This document shows, one piece after another, positions 44,225-52,722 of a stretch of DNA of 64,000 bases. How positions within the stretch are numbered: the first letter of the stretch is position 1; every line of letters begins with the position of its first letter. The notes beneath the pieces were generated by a model, which was not told the origin of the DNA, did no database searches, and saw only the letters and a program-made list of their open reading frames with translations. The position numbers and the translations under genes are program-made. Origin of the DNA: an uncultured Planctomycetota bacterium (GTDB lineage: Bacteria > Planctomycetota > Phycisphaerae > UBA1845 > UTPLA1). The stretch spans positions 1 to 64,000 of the forward strand of contig CAADGE010000048.1 of the NCBI GenBank assembly GCA_900696465.1, in the 5' to 3' direction.

Positions 44225-45001
44225 CTATCGGCAGGTGATCCGCTGGCCGTCGTGCGAAAGTTCAATCCCCGGGGGCAATTCCCGGTTGGTCTCGGCGTGC
44301 GGCAGTTCGTGGGCGATGTGCGTGAAGTACGTCTGCCGAGCGCCGATTCGCCGGGCATGATCGACGGCCTGTTCCAGGTTGAAGTGGGTCGGGTGCGGGC
44401 GCTTGCGCAGGGCGTCAAGGATCAGCACGTCCAGTCCGGTCAACAGCGGCCACGAATCATCCGGGATCGTGCTGACATCCGTGCAATAGGCAAAGTTACC
44501 CACACGAAAACCCAGCACCGGCGTCGGACCGTGCAACAGCGGGATCGGCGTGATCGCCCGTCCACCGATCTCGAAAGGGCCGTTGATTTCGTGAAGCGCC
44601 AGCTTCGGCTTTGCGGAAGGATACGCATCGTCATCGTCAAAGACGTAGGAAAACATGGAGCGCAGACGATCGAGCGTCACCGGTTGACCGTAACACGGCA
44701 ATACCTGTTCCTGAACCCAGTTGAAGCGTCGCAGGTCGTCGAGCCCGGCGATGTGGTCGATGTGATGATGCGTGTAGAGCACCGCATCCACGCGGCGCAC
44801 GTCGTTCGCCAGGCATTGCAGCCGAAGCTCCGGCGATGTATCCACCAGCAGCGATACCCGGTCGTATTCGATTCGGATGCTTGGGCGCGTCCGTCGGTCT
44901 CGTGGGTCGTCGGATCGGCAGACCGTGCAGTCGCACGCGATCATCGGAACCCCGTGCGACGTCCCCGAGCCCAGCACCGTGATGGTCAGATCGTGATTCA
45001 T
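44225..45001 (-). CDS. MBL-fold metallohydrolase, PhnP-like
   Basis: 258 residues. Zinc ligands of the metallo-beta-lactamase fold are seen in LYTHHHIDHIAGLDD (HxHxDH at 78-83), HGPTP and TDVSTIPDDSWPLLTG, with a later HIAHELPH. The N-terminus has LGSGTSHGVPMIACDCTVC, the Cys/His zinc-binding motif and SHG motif of PhnP-like phosphodiesterases. PhnP hydrolyses cyclic phosphate diesters, for example of ribose phosphate. There is no phn operon here, so it may act on other cyclic diesters. It is cytoplasmic and convergent with the beta-helix protein gene. Confidence 0.88.
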   Translation of the reverse strand: MNHDLTITVLGSGTSHGVPMIACDCTVCRSDDPRDRRTRPSIRIEYDRVSLLVDTSPELRLQCLANDVRRVDAVLYTHHHIDHIAGLDDLRRFNWVQEQVLPCYGQPVTLDRLRSMFSYVFDDDDAYPSAKPKLALHEINGPFEIGGRAITPIPLLHGPTPVLGFRVGNFAYCTDVSTIPDDSWPLLTGLDVLILDALRKRPHPTHFNLEQAVDHARRIGARQTYFTHIAHELPHAETNRELPPGIELSHDGQRITCR

Positions 45002-45115
45002 CCGCGGGCATTATATGCTTTCGCCCCACATTGCCGATGACGGCATAGAGGACGGGCGCGGTTGCCTTGCGTAGTGTCGCACAACCCCGGTCGGCCGGCT
45101 GTTCTGGTATCGCCC

Positions 45116-46045
45116 ATGCCGCAGAACCTGTTTCTGATCCTGCTGATCCTGCCGACAGTGCCTGCCGGCGCGAGCAACCCGCTCCATGAGGCCGTGGCCG
45201 TGCAGGCAGCACTGGACCGTGCCGGCTTTTCTCCTGGAATTATCGACGGAAAGCTCGGCCCGAAGACCGCGCAGGCCATCGAGGCGTTTCAGGTTTACCG
45301 GGGATTGCCGCCGACGGGCCGGTTTGATGCCGCAACCCGACAGGCACTGGAAATCGACTCGCGTTCGCCGCTGATCACCTATCGCATCACCGATGCCGAC
45401 GTTCGGATGGTTGCACCGCCACCGAAGAAATGGCAGGACAAGGCCCGCGCCTCGCGCCTTGGGTACGAATCGCTTGCGGACCTCGTTGCAGAACGCGGGC
45501 ATTGCACGCAGGGCCTGCTTGCCCGGCTGAACCCGAAGCTTGACCTTCGTCGCCTCCGTGCCGGCGATGAAGTCTTGATTCCTAGTACATGGTCGCCGGA
45601 TCGAGCGCCGCAGGCCGCGCGGCTCGACATCCACTTGGATGCGAAGGTCATTGAGGTCGTGGATAAGTCCAGCCGGGTCGTTGCCCTGTTTCACTGTTCG
45701 ATCGCGAAGGACAAGGAGAAGCGCCCCAGCGGATCGGCCCGGGTGACATCCGTCAGTCGCAATCCCGAGTATCTGTTTGACCCGAAGATGTGGCCGGAGG
45801 TCAAGGGTGTCGATCGTAAGCTACGCATTCCTCCCGGGCCGCGCAATCCCGTCGGCCTTTGCTGGATTGGCCTGTCGCTTCCTGGTTACGGCATACATGG
45901 AACGCCGAATCCGGAACTGATCGGCAAGACGGGCTCCCACGGTTGCTTCCGGCTGACGAACTGGGACGCCCTGCGGCTGGCCAGGATGGTTCGTGTCGGC
46001 ACGCCGATCCGCTTTGTCGAGCGCTCCGAACTCGCCCGGCGGTAA
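45116..46045 (+). CDS. L,D-transpeptidase with N-terminal peptidoglycan-binding domain
   Basis: 309 residues from ATG 45116. A signal segment (NLFLILLILPTVPAGAS) is followed by a peptidoglycan-binding repeat (AALDRAGFSPGIIDGKLGPK, TAQAIEAFQVYRGLPPTGRF). A LysM-like stretch includes LGYESLADLVAERG. The C-terminal YkuD domain has the catalytic signature HGTPNPELIGKTGSHGCFRL: the His and the SHGC Cys nucleophile are present. The enzyme forms 3-3 crosslinks or anchors proteins to peptidoglycan in the periplasm. It is divergent from the PhnP-like gene. Confidence 0.93.
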   Translation: MPQNLFLILLILPTVPAGASNPLHEAVAVQAALDRAGFSPGIIDGKLGPKTAQAIEAFQVYRGLPPTGRFDAATRQALEIDSRSPLITYRITDADVRMVAPPPKKWQDKARASRLGYESLADLVAERGHCTQGLLARLNPKLDLRRLRAGDEVLIPSTWSPDRAPQAARLDIHLDAKVIEVVDKSSRVVALFHCSIAKDKEKRPSGSARVTSVSRNPEYLFDPKMWPEVKGVDRKLRIPPGPRNPVGLCWIGLSLPGYGIHGTPNPELIGKTGSHGCFRLTNWDALRLARMVRVGTPIRFVERSELARR

Positions 46046-46160
46046 GCAGCAGATACATCACATCCGATCCATATTTTGCACGTCCGGGCGTGACTGCGGC
46101 GCGATTGCGGGGTATAAATTGTAAGACCCGCCCGCCGCTGTCATCCTCCCGGAGCCGGAA

Positions 46161-47189
46161 ATGACGCAGGTAAGCTCCACCGGCACGAACGACGCAAACC
46201 GCTACGGCGCGTCCGGTCCTGCGGCGGATGACACAACGCGCTTGCCCGCCACATCTGAGTCTCCGCCTGACTGGTCGACTGTCGACGAAGAGATCGCCTG
46301 TCCGCTCTGCGAATACAGTCTTCGCGGCCTGGTGGAGTCGCGCTGTCCCGAGTGCGGCTATCGCTTTATCTGGCGCGAGATGCTCGACCCCAGCGTGCGG
46401 TTGCATCCGTACTTGTTTGAGCATCATCCGGAGCGGAATCTGTGGTCGCTGCGGAAGACGTTCGTGGGCACTCTGCGACCGAAGCATTTCTGGAATTCGA
46501 TCCATCCTGTCCAGCCATCAATGCCGAAGCGCCTGGTGTGGTACTGGGCTCTCATCGCGCTGAGTTTCGTACTCCTTCTGATCCTCGAAGCATCGTTGAT
46601 GACGATTGCGATGCGTGCAAGGCACATCCAGGCGAGAGCAGATAGCCTGGCATTTATCTCCGCAAATCCCGGTTGGCAGGCGTCTATCATAAGACAGTAC
46701 GGATCAAGCGAAGTTTTTCTGGACCGCTATTTTCCAATCGATGCACAATACCTTTCAAGGTACTGGGGCGACAACTTTTGCTCGCAGGTGCCGGCGACGA
46801 TCGGCGCAGCGATTATTCCCTGGGCAACGATCCTGTCATTCATGGTTTTTCAAATCTCGATGCGCCGTGCCCGCATACGAACGATCCATGTCATCCGTGC
46901 CGTGATCTACAGCCAGACCGTGATGCTCGGATGCTTCTTCATCGCAAGACTCGCCGGCAGTTCCATTCTGATTGCGTTTCCACGGGTCTTTATCAACCTG
47001 CCGTGGCTCATCACCGTCTCAAGTGGGCTGTTCGTGCTGATCGGTCTGATCGCCGGCTTCTACGGCATGGTTGTCGCTTACCGCGACTATCTCCGTTTCG
47101 ATCGCCCCGCATGGACCGTCCTTGCGGCCTCTGTCGTGGCCGCCATGATCCTCGTGAATGTCGGGCTTATGTATAACAACTGGCAGTGA
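46161..47189 (+). CDS. Membrane protein with N-terminal zinc ribbon
   Basis: 342 residues. A disordered head is followed by a four-Cys ribbon, CPLCEYSLRGL and RCPECGYRF, a motif repeated in many planctomycete membrane proteins. Four to five hydrophobic helices follow: VWYWALIALSFVLLLILEAS, TIGAAIIPWATILSFMVFQI, VMLGCFFIARLAGSSILIAF, LFVLIGLIAGFYGMVVAYRD and WTVLAASVVAAMILVNVGLM. No enzyme motif is visible; it resembles Yip1-like membrane folds in outline only. The ribbon probably faces the cytoplasm. Function unknown. Confidence 0.82.
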   Translation: MTQVSSTGTNDANRYGASGPAADDTTRLPATSESPPDWSTVDEEIACPLCEYSLRGLVESRCPECGYRFIWREMLDPSVRLHPYLFEHHPERNLWSLRKTFVGTLRPKHFWNSIHPVQPSMPKRLVWYWALIALSFVLLLILEASLMTIAMRARHIQARADSLAFISANPGWQASIIRQYGSSEVFLDRYFPIDAQYLSRYWGDNFCSQVPATIGAAIIPWATILSFMVFQISMRRARIRTIHVIRAVIYSQTVMLGCFFIARLAGSSILIAFPRVFINLPWLITVSSGLFVLIGLIAGFYGMVVAYRDYLRFDRPAWTVLAASVVAAMILVNVGLMYNNWQ

Positions 47190-47222
47190 GCCGTAGCGAT
47201 GCCGACCGGCAGGGGCAGGGCG

Positions 47223-48743
47223 TCACGTTTTGCGAATTCGCACCATCACCGGGTTGCTGTAGAACCACAGATCCTCCCATGGATTCACGGTCAGTGAATC
47301 CATCTCCGGTTCGGCGAGGTCGCGGTTGGTGCCCCGAAGGCGGATGTAAAAATCCTTCTCGAAGCGGTCGAAGCGGTGGCGATAGCTCAGCCACGGTCCC
47401 TCGCGCTGCATCTCCTTTACGCTCACCTGTACCAGGACGCGCGTCGATTCATTCACCATCACCGATCGATCCGCCGCCGGGCCGAGGATGTCGCCGACGA
47501 TGAGGTCGAAATGGTGCAGTCTGGGCCGCAGGCCTCCGAAGTTTTCGCCTGACGCCTCACGCATTCGCACGGTCAAATCGACGGCCTCCCCTCGCTTCTC
47601 CAGCATCAGGGTCCCGCCCATGGGTGCCATTGAGTCGGCACTCTTTGCCCGCAGCTCCAGCCGGTCAATCAGGTCGCCGTGGACCGTGAACATGCTCCCG
47701 CTGCGCAGTGCCGACAGCACCGCCATCGGCTCGGCGTGCGTCGCATAGACCCATGTCTTGCTGTACTCGCCCGGCCAGAAGTCGATGTTGCCGTGCGCTC
47801 CCGGATCGGTGACCGGCTGCGTCGTCGGCGTGACGTGCCCCTTGATCAGATAGGTCCCGGGATCGACCAGCCGATGATCGCTGTGGTGCCGATGGGCGTC
47901 GCTGTTCGCGGTGATGTACCACGGACGGCCCTCGCCGAGCAGACTGTCCCATAGCCCGCCGACCTTCGCTACGTACCAGTCGTATCCGCCGAAGGTGCGG
48001 TACGACTCCTCCGGGTAACCATGCCACGAACTCGACACCGGGCTCTTGTGATAGTGCCCGCGATGTGCGTGAATGAGCGACGCCGCCTGGTGACCGGGCG
48101 CGCCTTCGAAGCCACGGGTCACATCCGGCCCTGCTCCGGCCCATGCCCGCATCTCCATCGGGCTTACCCGACCTGTCCGCGCCGGGTGATTCACGAAGAA
48201 CAGCGGCTTGGGCGTGAGGGATTGAAGATACTTAACCGCCTCGACCGCGTCCTTCTCGGTGCGCGCCGGCAGCTTCGTCAGCGAGAAGTTTTTCGAGTCA
48301 TACCGACGTTCAAACTCGGCGATGATCTTCGCTTCATCCGGAGTCGGCGGGAGGATGACCGTGCCGTGGTCGGCCTCGGGCACGTTCCACTCCAGCCCCT
48401 GAAAGACGTGCACCGCCGGGTGCCGCTTCCTCGCCGCGAGCAGTTCGGGATACGCCTGCTCAACGACGACTTTGTCGTGGCGCGGGCCACCGTGATCGGT
48501 GATAACGCACCATGACAGCCCGTGTCGTCGGGCCTGGGTGACTTGTTCGATGATCTCGTACTGCCCGTCCGGGCTGTACTTCGTATGGATGTGATGATCG
48601 CCGGCGAGCCAGACGCCGCCGGCGTAGGGGTCTTTTCCGAAGGCCACACGCGGCAGCCACCACGGCATCGAGCCGAGACTGAGCGTCACGCCACCCAGAC
48701 GAGTCAGAAATACCCGCCGCGAAATTCGTCCGTGATCGCTCAT
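47223..48743 (-). CDS. Tat-exported PHP-domain metallohydrolase (CehA/McbA-like)
   Basis: 506 residues from ATG 48741-48743. A twin-arginine signal is present: SRRVFLTRLGGVTLSLGS. The PHP motif DHHIHTKYSPDG opens the domain. ITDHGGPRHDK, VFQGLEWNVPEADHGTVIL, VNHPARTGRVS and ITANSDAHRHHSDH supply the His/Asp metal ligands expected in the CehA/McbA branch, whose known members hydrolyse aryl carbamate or phosphoester bonds. The true substrate is unknown. Folded export with metals bound would explain the Tat signal. It is divergent from the dioxygenase gene with a 368-bp gap. Confidence 0.85.
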   Translation of the reverse strand: MSDHGRISRRVFLTRLGGVTLSLGSMPWWLPRVAFGKDPYAGGVWLAGDHHIHTKYSPDGQYEIIEQVTQARRHGLSWCVITDHGGPRHDKVVVEQAYPELLAARKRHPAVHVFQGLEWNVPEADHGTVILPPTPDEAKIIAEFERRYDSKNFSLTKLPARTEKDAVEAVKYLQSLTPKPLFFVNHPARTGRVSPMEMRAWAGAGPDVTRGFEGAPGHQAASLIHAHRGHYHKSPVSSSWHGYPEESYRTFGGYDWYVAKVGGLWDSLLGEGRPWYITANSDAHRHHSDHRLVDPGTYLIKGHVTPTTQPVTDPGAHGNIDFWPGEYSKTWVYATHAEPMAVLSALRSGSMFTVHGDLIDRLELRAKSADSMAPMGGTLMLEKRGEAVDLTVRMREASGENFGGLRPRLHHFDLIVGDILGPAADRSVMVNESTRVLVQVSVKEMQREGPWLSYRHRFDRFEKDFYIRLRGTNRDLAEPEMDSLTVNPWEDLWFYSNPVMVRIRKT

Positions 48744-49111
48744 CTTGCGGGCAACTCTCCCGGCCGTTGGTTTCGGCTGCTGGAGGTGAGCATAGCGGCA
48801 GGAGCCGAAGGAATGCAATCGGCCGAGTTGATTCCAGAGTTGCGATGGTGGCATGAGCATTCAAAAGGGGAAGTGTGAGATGAGAATTCGGAACTGGAGG
48901 GGTGACATGGTCAACCGTCAGATTGCTTGTATGGAAGTTTGCGCGCAGACGAAGCACAGGCAAGCTTCGCTTGCCAATGCCACCCGGCGTATCAGTTCCA
49001 ATCCGGCGATGCGCAAAGCCAGAAGTCAACATGTGCTTGCCGGATTGCGTCCTGCGCGGTACATTTCTTAACGAAGTCTTGATTATTCATCCATGACTCA
49101 GGAGGCCTGTC
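48744..49111. other. Divergent upstream region with a small hairpin
   Basis: 368 bases between the Tat metallohydrolase and the dioxygenase genes. GGCAAG-CTTCG-CTTGCC (48959-48975) is a perfect six-pair hairpin with a five-base loop. It may be an interspersed repeat, but only one copy is seen here. Promoters for both genes should lie in this region. Confidence 0.45.
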
Positions 49112-49702
49112 ATGTCCGTTCAGACTGCTCCGCACAACTCGGCAACCGGTGCCAAGCCCGCCGTATCCACCGGCGGATGTGAGCCGGCGATCAACCTGCT
49201 CAAGTGGGTCGAGGAAAATCGTGACTCGTTTCGTCCGCCCGTCGGCAACAAGTATCTGTATGATGGCAAAGACTTTTTTGTGATGGTCATCGCCGGACCC
49301 AATGCTAGGAACGACTTCCACATCGTGAACTCCGAGGAGTACTTTTACCAGGTCAAGGGCGACATCGTTGTGCGGACGCGCGAGGGGGACCGGATCGTGG
49401 ACCATCGTGTGCGCGAGGGCGAGACCTTCTTCATTCCCAAGATGGTGCCGCATTGCCCGATGCGGCCGCCGAATACGCTCGGTGTCGTCGTCGAGCGAAC
49501 ACGCCACGCTGGCGAGACCGAGCACATCGTCTTCTATTGCGAGGGCTGCGGTTCGCTGGTGGAGGACATCGAGTTCGACTGCAAGGACATCGTGAACCAC
49601 TTCCGCGACACGATGGAGGCCTTCTGGAAGGACGACGCCCGGCGCGTCTGCAAGAAGTGCGGCAAGCGGGTGGAGAAGCCTGTTCCGCTGCAGCGGATCT
49701 GA
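49112..49702 (+). CDS. haaO: 3-hydroxyanthranilate 3,4-dioxygenase
   Basis: 196 residues; ATG 49112 is preceded by AGGAGG with six bases, one of the best ribosome sites in the window. It opens the ring of 3-hydroxyanthranilate with O2 in tryptophan/kynurenine degradation and quinolinate synthesis. Cupin signatures: GPNARNDFHIVNSEEYFYQV and KMVPHCPMRPPNTLGVVVER supply Fe(II) His/Glu ligands. The C-terminal CEGCGSLVED...CKKCGK is the rubredoxin-like metal site of bacterial forms. Other kynurenine genes are not in the window, so the pathway context is missing. Confidence 0.93.
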   Translation: MSVQTAPHNSATGAKPAVSTGGCEPAINLLKWVEENRDSFRPPVGNKYLYDGKDFFVMVIAGPNARNDFHIVNSEEYFYQVKGDIVVRTREGDRIVDHRVREGETFFIPKMVPHCPMRPPNTLGVVVERTRHAGETEHIVFYCEGCGSLVEDIEFDCKDIVNHFRDTMEAFWKDDARRVCKKCGKRVEKPVPLQRI

Positions 49703-49758
49703 AACGTTCGTTGCCACGGTCACGATCGATCTTTCGCACCTCTTAATGAAGGTACGTC

Positions 49759-50226
49759 ATGGAAGACATCAACTGGCTCAACGTCGTATCCCGATTTCTG
49801 CATGTCACCGCGGCGATGATCGCCGTCGGCGGCGCGATCTTCACCATCTTTGCCGTCATGCCGGCTGTACATGTCATTCCCGACGAGGCCAGGGGACATT
49901 TTCAACAGCAGCTCCTCCGCAGATTCGGCAAGCTGCTCATGCTCTCGATCGGTCTCCTGCTTCTGACCGGCTTCTACAACTATCTCGTCAATGAGCGACC
50001 CGCTCACAGCGGGCAGGCCGTCTATCACGCCCTGATGGGTGTGAAGATCCTGCTGGCCTTTGGCGTGTTCTTTTTGGCGAGTGTGCTGACCGGCAGTTCG
50101 CCGGCCTTCGAGGGGATGCGCCGCAAACGTAAACGCTGGCTGATGCTTAACGTGATCATGGCCCTGGCGATTGTCGCCATCGGCGCCGTGCTCCGAGCCA
50201 TTCCGCCCGTGCCGCCGTCTGCGTGA
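49759..50226 (+). CDS. CopD-like small membrane protein
   Basis: 155 residues with four helices: FLHVTAAMIAVGGAIFTIFA, LLMLSIGLLLLTGFYNYLV, ALMGVKILLAFGVFFLASVL and MLNVIMALAIVAIGAVLRAI. The first-helix His and the pattern of polar residues fit CopD/DUF2269-like four-helix membrane proteins, some of which handle copper or haem-linked electrons. No Met-rich copper motif is seen, so metal handling is uncertain. It lies 56 bases after haaO on the same strand and may be co-transcribed. Confidence 0.75.
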   Translation: MEDINWLNVVSRFLHVTAAMIAVGGAIFTIFAVMPAVHVIPDEARGHFQQQLLRRFGKLLMLSIGLLLLTGFYNYLVNERPAHSGQAVYHALMGVKILLAFGVFFLASVLTGSSPAFEGMRRKRKRWLMLNVIMALAIVAIGAVLRAIPPVPPSA

Positions 50227-50236
50227 ATCCCGATTT

Positions 50237-51010
50237 TCACCGCTGCCGCGCGACAGTCCAGTCGCGTCCGGCATATCGGCCTTCCAGCGCCACGGCCGCC
50301 GTCCGTTCCTCTGCACGCCAGTCATCCGGAAATAGTGCCATATTCATGACACTTTCGAACGCGGGCGTCAGCCGTTCGACGGCTTCGTCGAAGTCGATCG
50401 GGCCGGCCACCTGCGACCACGTGGCTGCCGGCTGCTGGAGGTAACGCCGATCGAGCAGGATCGAGCCGTGTTGCAGGACTGCCGTCGTCGTGCGCCGTTG
50501 CGCCGATCCGGCAAGCTTGGAGACGCCGTCGATGCCGTCCGGATCGTCAACCACGAGGTCGAGTTCGTGTCGCCGGGCAAAGCAGAAGAACGGTCCGCGC
50601 TGTGAATTTTCTCCGCAGCCATTTTCGCCCCGGCCGTGCAGTCGCAGTCGACCTCCGACGGCTTGCAGGATTGCCGCGTGGGCGATGCGATAGAGTTCGT
50701 TCGGCCGACCGGCAATCAGTGGGTGGGCAAGCGGCAGGGTCAGTGAGTACGTCACTTCGAGATCGTGCAGGATGGCGCCGCCGCCGGTGGTCCGTCGTAC
50801 GACCGCGAGGCCGCCCGCTGGTGGTTCGAGTTGTTCGTACTCGGCGTATTCCTGAAAGTAGCCAAGCGAGATGGTTTCCGGCCGCCATGCATAGAATCGC
50901 AGCACTGGTGCAACGTCCGGCGAACGACACGCTTCGAGCAGCGCTTCGTCGCGGGCCATGTTGGCCGCACCGGAGAGCGGCGGGTCGATGATCAATCGTA
51001 CGGTGCTCAT
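50237..51010 (-). CDS. Lipoate-protein ligase family protein
   Basis: 257 residues of the LplA/LipL/LipB-like biotin-lipoyl ligase fold. Signature RRTTGGGAILHDLEVTYSL is the ATP/lipoate-binding loop and KLAGSAQRR, about 75 residues later, has the catalytic-type Lys. LRFYAWRPETISLGYFQEYA near the N-terminus is the usual W-x-P-x-x-S-L-G motif. It attaches lipoate or octanoate to lipoyl domains such as GcvH, coded about 7 kb away. Whether it is a free-lipoate ligase or an amidotransferase cannot be told from sequence. It is convergent with the CopD-like gene. Confidence 0.88.
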   Translation of the reverse strand: MSTVRLIIDPPLSGAANMARDEALLEACRSPDVAPVLRFYAWRPETISLGYFQEYAEYEQLEPPAGGLAVVRRTTGGGAILHDLEVTYSLTLPLAHPLIAGRPNELYRIAHAAILQAVGGRLRLHGRGENGCGENSQRGPFFCFARRHELDLVVDDPDGIDGVSKLAGSAQRRTTTAVLQHGSILLDRRYLQQPAATWSQVAGPIDFDEAVERLTPAFESVMNMALFPDDWRAEERTAAVALEGRYAGRDWTVARQR

Positions 51011-51090
51011 GCCCTTGAGATGTTAGGGCAATTTTGCTCTTTTTACGAAGAACTGGGCGATCTCTGGTAGACCGACGCCTCGCCTGTGTA

Positions 51091-51231
51091 TCACTGCACG
51101 GGCCAGGAACGGCGGCCGGGGCGCAGGGCGAACAGGAGAATGACAGCCGCGAGCACCGCTCCAAAAGGCAGCATGGAGTAATAGAACAGCACGGCCGCCA
51201 GCAGGGCGGTGGCCGACAGGGCAACGGTCAT
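51091..51231 (-). CDS. Small membrane protein, 46 aa
   Basis: ATG 51229-51231 is preceded by GGGGAGG at eight bases, a strong site, while the rest of the longer open frame upstream is non-coding in appearance. The product is mostly one or two hydrophobic stretches: TVALSATALLAAVLFYYSML and PFGAVLAAVILLFALRPG, ending RRSWPVQ. It is likely an inner-membrane miniprotein with a positive cytoplasmic tail. No family is recognised. It lies upstream of the lipoate-ligase gene on the same strand, 80 bases apart. Confidence 0.6.
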   Translation of the reverse strand: MTVALSATALLAAVLFYYSMLPFGAVLAAVILLFALRPGRRSWPVQ

Positions 51232-51450
51232 TTCAATTTCCTCCCCTCGAACGACCCAGAAGAGGCAATCGTCGTGCCGCGTTAAGGGGTCCGCTAAATT
51301 GACCGTCGGCGCCTTAGCGTCCACACCCAGCCGTTTGCAAGACGTTCTTCGTGCGCCAGTTGGTGCGTTCCGGCAACGGCATGTGTCGCCGCTCGTCAAC
51401 AGCAATACCGGGCTTTGCGGGGATGCGGTCACGCGCGTATCGTCTGGCTC

Positions 51451-52641
51451 ATGTCGATTGTCTCGACCACGCTTTGCTATCCGAACCCGACAGCACCGAC
51501 GCAGGGCATTTTCGTGCGCCGTCGACTCGAGGCGATCGCCCGACTCATGCCGGTCACGGTGATTTCGCCGGTGCCGTGGTTTCCACGGATGCGGCCGATC
51601 TGCTTCGACCCGGCGTGCGGCCAGAAGGAAGTGCCCGCGGTGCGTTACCCTCGCATGTTCTATTTACCGGGAATCGCCAAGTCGCTCGATGCTGCCTTTT
51701 ACGATCGTACGTTGCGGGCAGAGGTCATACGTCTGCGTCACCAGATGCCGGTGAGGTTGATCGATGCCCACTTTGAATGGCCCGATGGCGTGGGCGCGTT
51801 CCGTTCGGCCCGCAAGCTGGGGATTCCATTCGTCTGCACGCTGCGCGGCAAGCTGGTCAGCCGCCTGAAGCACCGTGCCATCCGACGGCAGCTCGTCGAA
51901 ATGTTGCGCGGCGCGGACGCCCTGATTGCTGTTTCGAAGTCGCTGGCGGAGTTGGCCGGTGATGCGGCCGGGCAGAACCTTCCCATTCGAGTCATTCCAA
52001 ACGGAGTGGATCGTTCGATCTTCAGACGCTTTGCGGAGAAACAGTCGTGTGAGTCGCCTTCGCAAGAAGCCCGCATGGCACTCGGCTGGTCCGCCGATGC
52101 CCGGTATGCGGTCTCGGTCGGCCATTTGCAATCACTCAAAGGGTTCGCGCGGCTGATTGAGCTCTGGCCGCAGATACGGCGCCGCGTGGGTGACGTGCGG
52201 CTTGCGCTGGTGGGTGGTCCGGCGGGAGAGCCGGATTACGAGAATCGCCTGCAACGGCTGGTGCGCGATTTTCGCCTCGGCGAGGTGGTCACGTTCGCAG
52301 GTCGGATCGACCCGCAACGGGTTTCGCAAATGCTGAATGCGGCGGACCTGTTTGTGCTGGCCAGCCGTTCGGAAGGATGGTGCAACGCCCTGGCCGAGTC
52401 CCTGGCCTGCGGATGCCCGGCCGTGGCGAGCGATGTGGGGGGCAATCGAGAGATCGTGACCGACCCCAAGCTGGGGCGGCTGGTAGCACTGGAAGATCAT
52501 GACCGCTGGATCGAGGTGATCGCCGCGGCGTTGCAACGTTCGTGGGATCGCGATTGGATCGCCGAGAAGGGGGGGCGCCGCGATTGGCAACAGGTGGCCG
52601 CCGAATGCGTCGATGTATTCAAGGGAATCCTGGGAGACTGA
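51451..52641 (+). CDS. Glycosyltransferase family 4 (GT-B)
   Basis: 396 residues. N-terminal Rossmann half: MSIVSTTLCYPNPTAPTQGI and ARLMPVTVISPVPWFPRMRP. Middle: RVIPNGVDRSIFRRFAEK, the GT4 linker. C-terminal half: VSVGHLQSLKGFARLIELWP, RLALVGGPAGEPDYENRLQR, then ADLFVLASRSEGWCNALAES with the E-x7-E motif (E at the start of EGWCNALAE) that contacts the nucleotide sugar. It transfers a sugar, probably from a UDP/GDP donor, to a cell-surface or exopolysaccharide acceptor at the cytoplasmic membrane. A second glycosyltransferase follows, probably in the same operon. Confidence 0.9.
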   Translation: MSIVSTTLCYPNPTAPTQGIFVRRRLEAIARLMPVTVISPVPWFPRMRPICFDPACGQKEVPAVRYPRMFYLPGIAKSLDAAFYDRTLRAEVIRLRHQMPVRLIDAHFEWPDGVGAFRSARKLGIPFVCTLRGKLVSRLKHRAIRRQLVEMLRGADALIAVSKSLAELAGDAAGQNLPIRVIPNGVDRSIFRRFAEKQSCESPSQEARMALGWSADARYAVSVGHLQSLKGFARLIELWPQIRRRVGDVRLALVGGPAGEPDYENRLQRLVRDFRLGEVVTFAGRIDPQRVSQMLNAADLFVLASRSEGWCNALAESLACGCPAVASDVGGNREIVTDPKLGRLVALEDHDRWIEVIAAALQRSWDRDWIAEKGGRRDWQQVAAECVDVFKGILGD

Positions 52642-52722
52642 GCGACCGCAGATACCGCAGATGGCGTATCGTACCTGACGGCTTGCGACTGCTCCGGATG
52701 CCGCCTGCGACTCGCACTCGAG

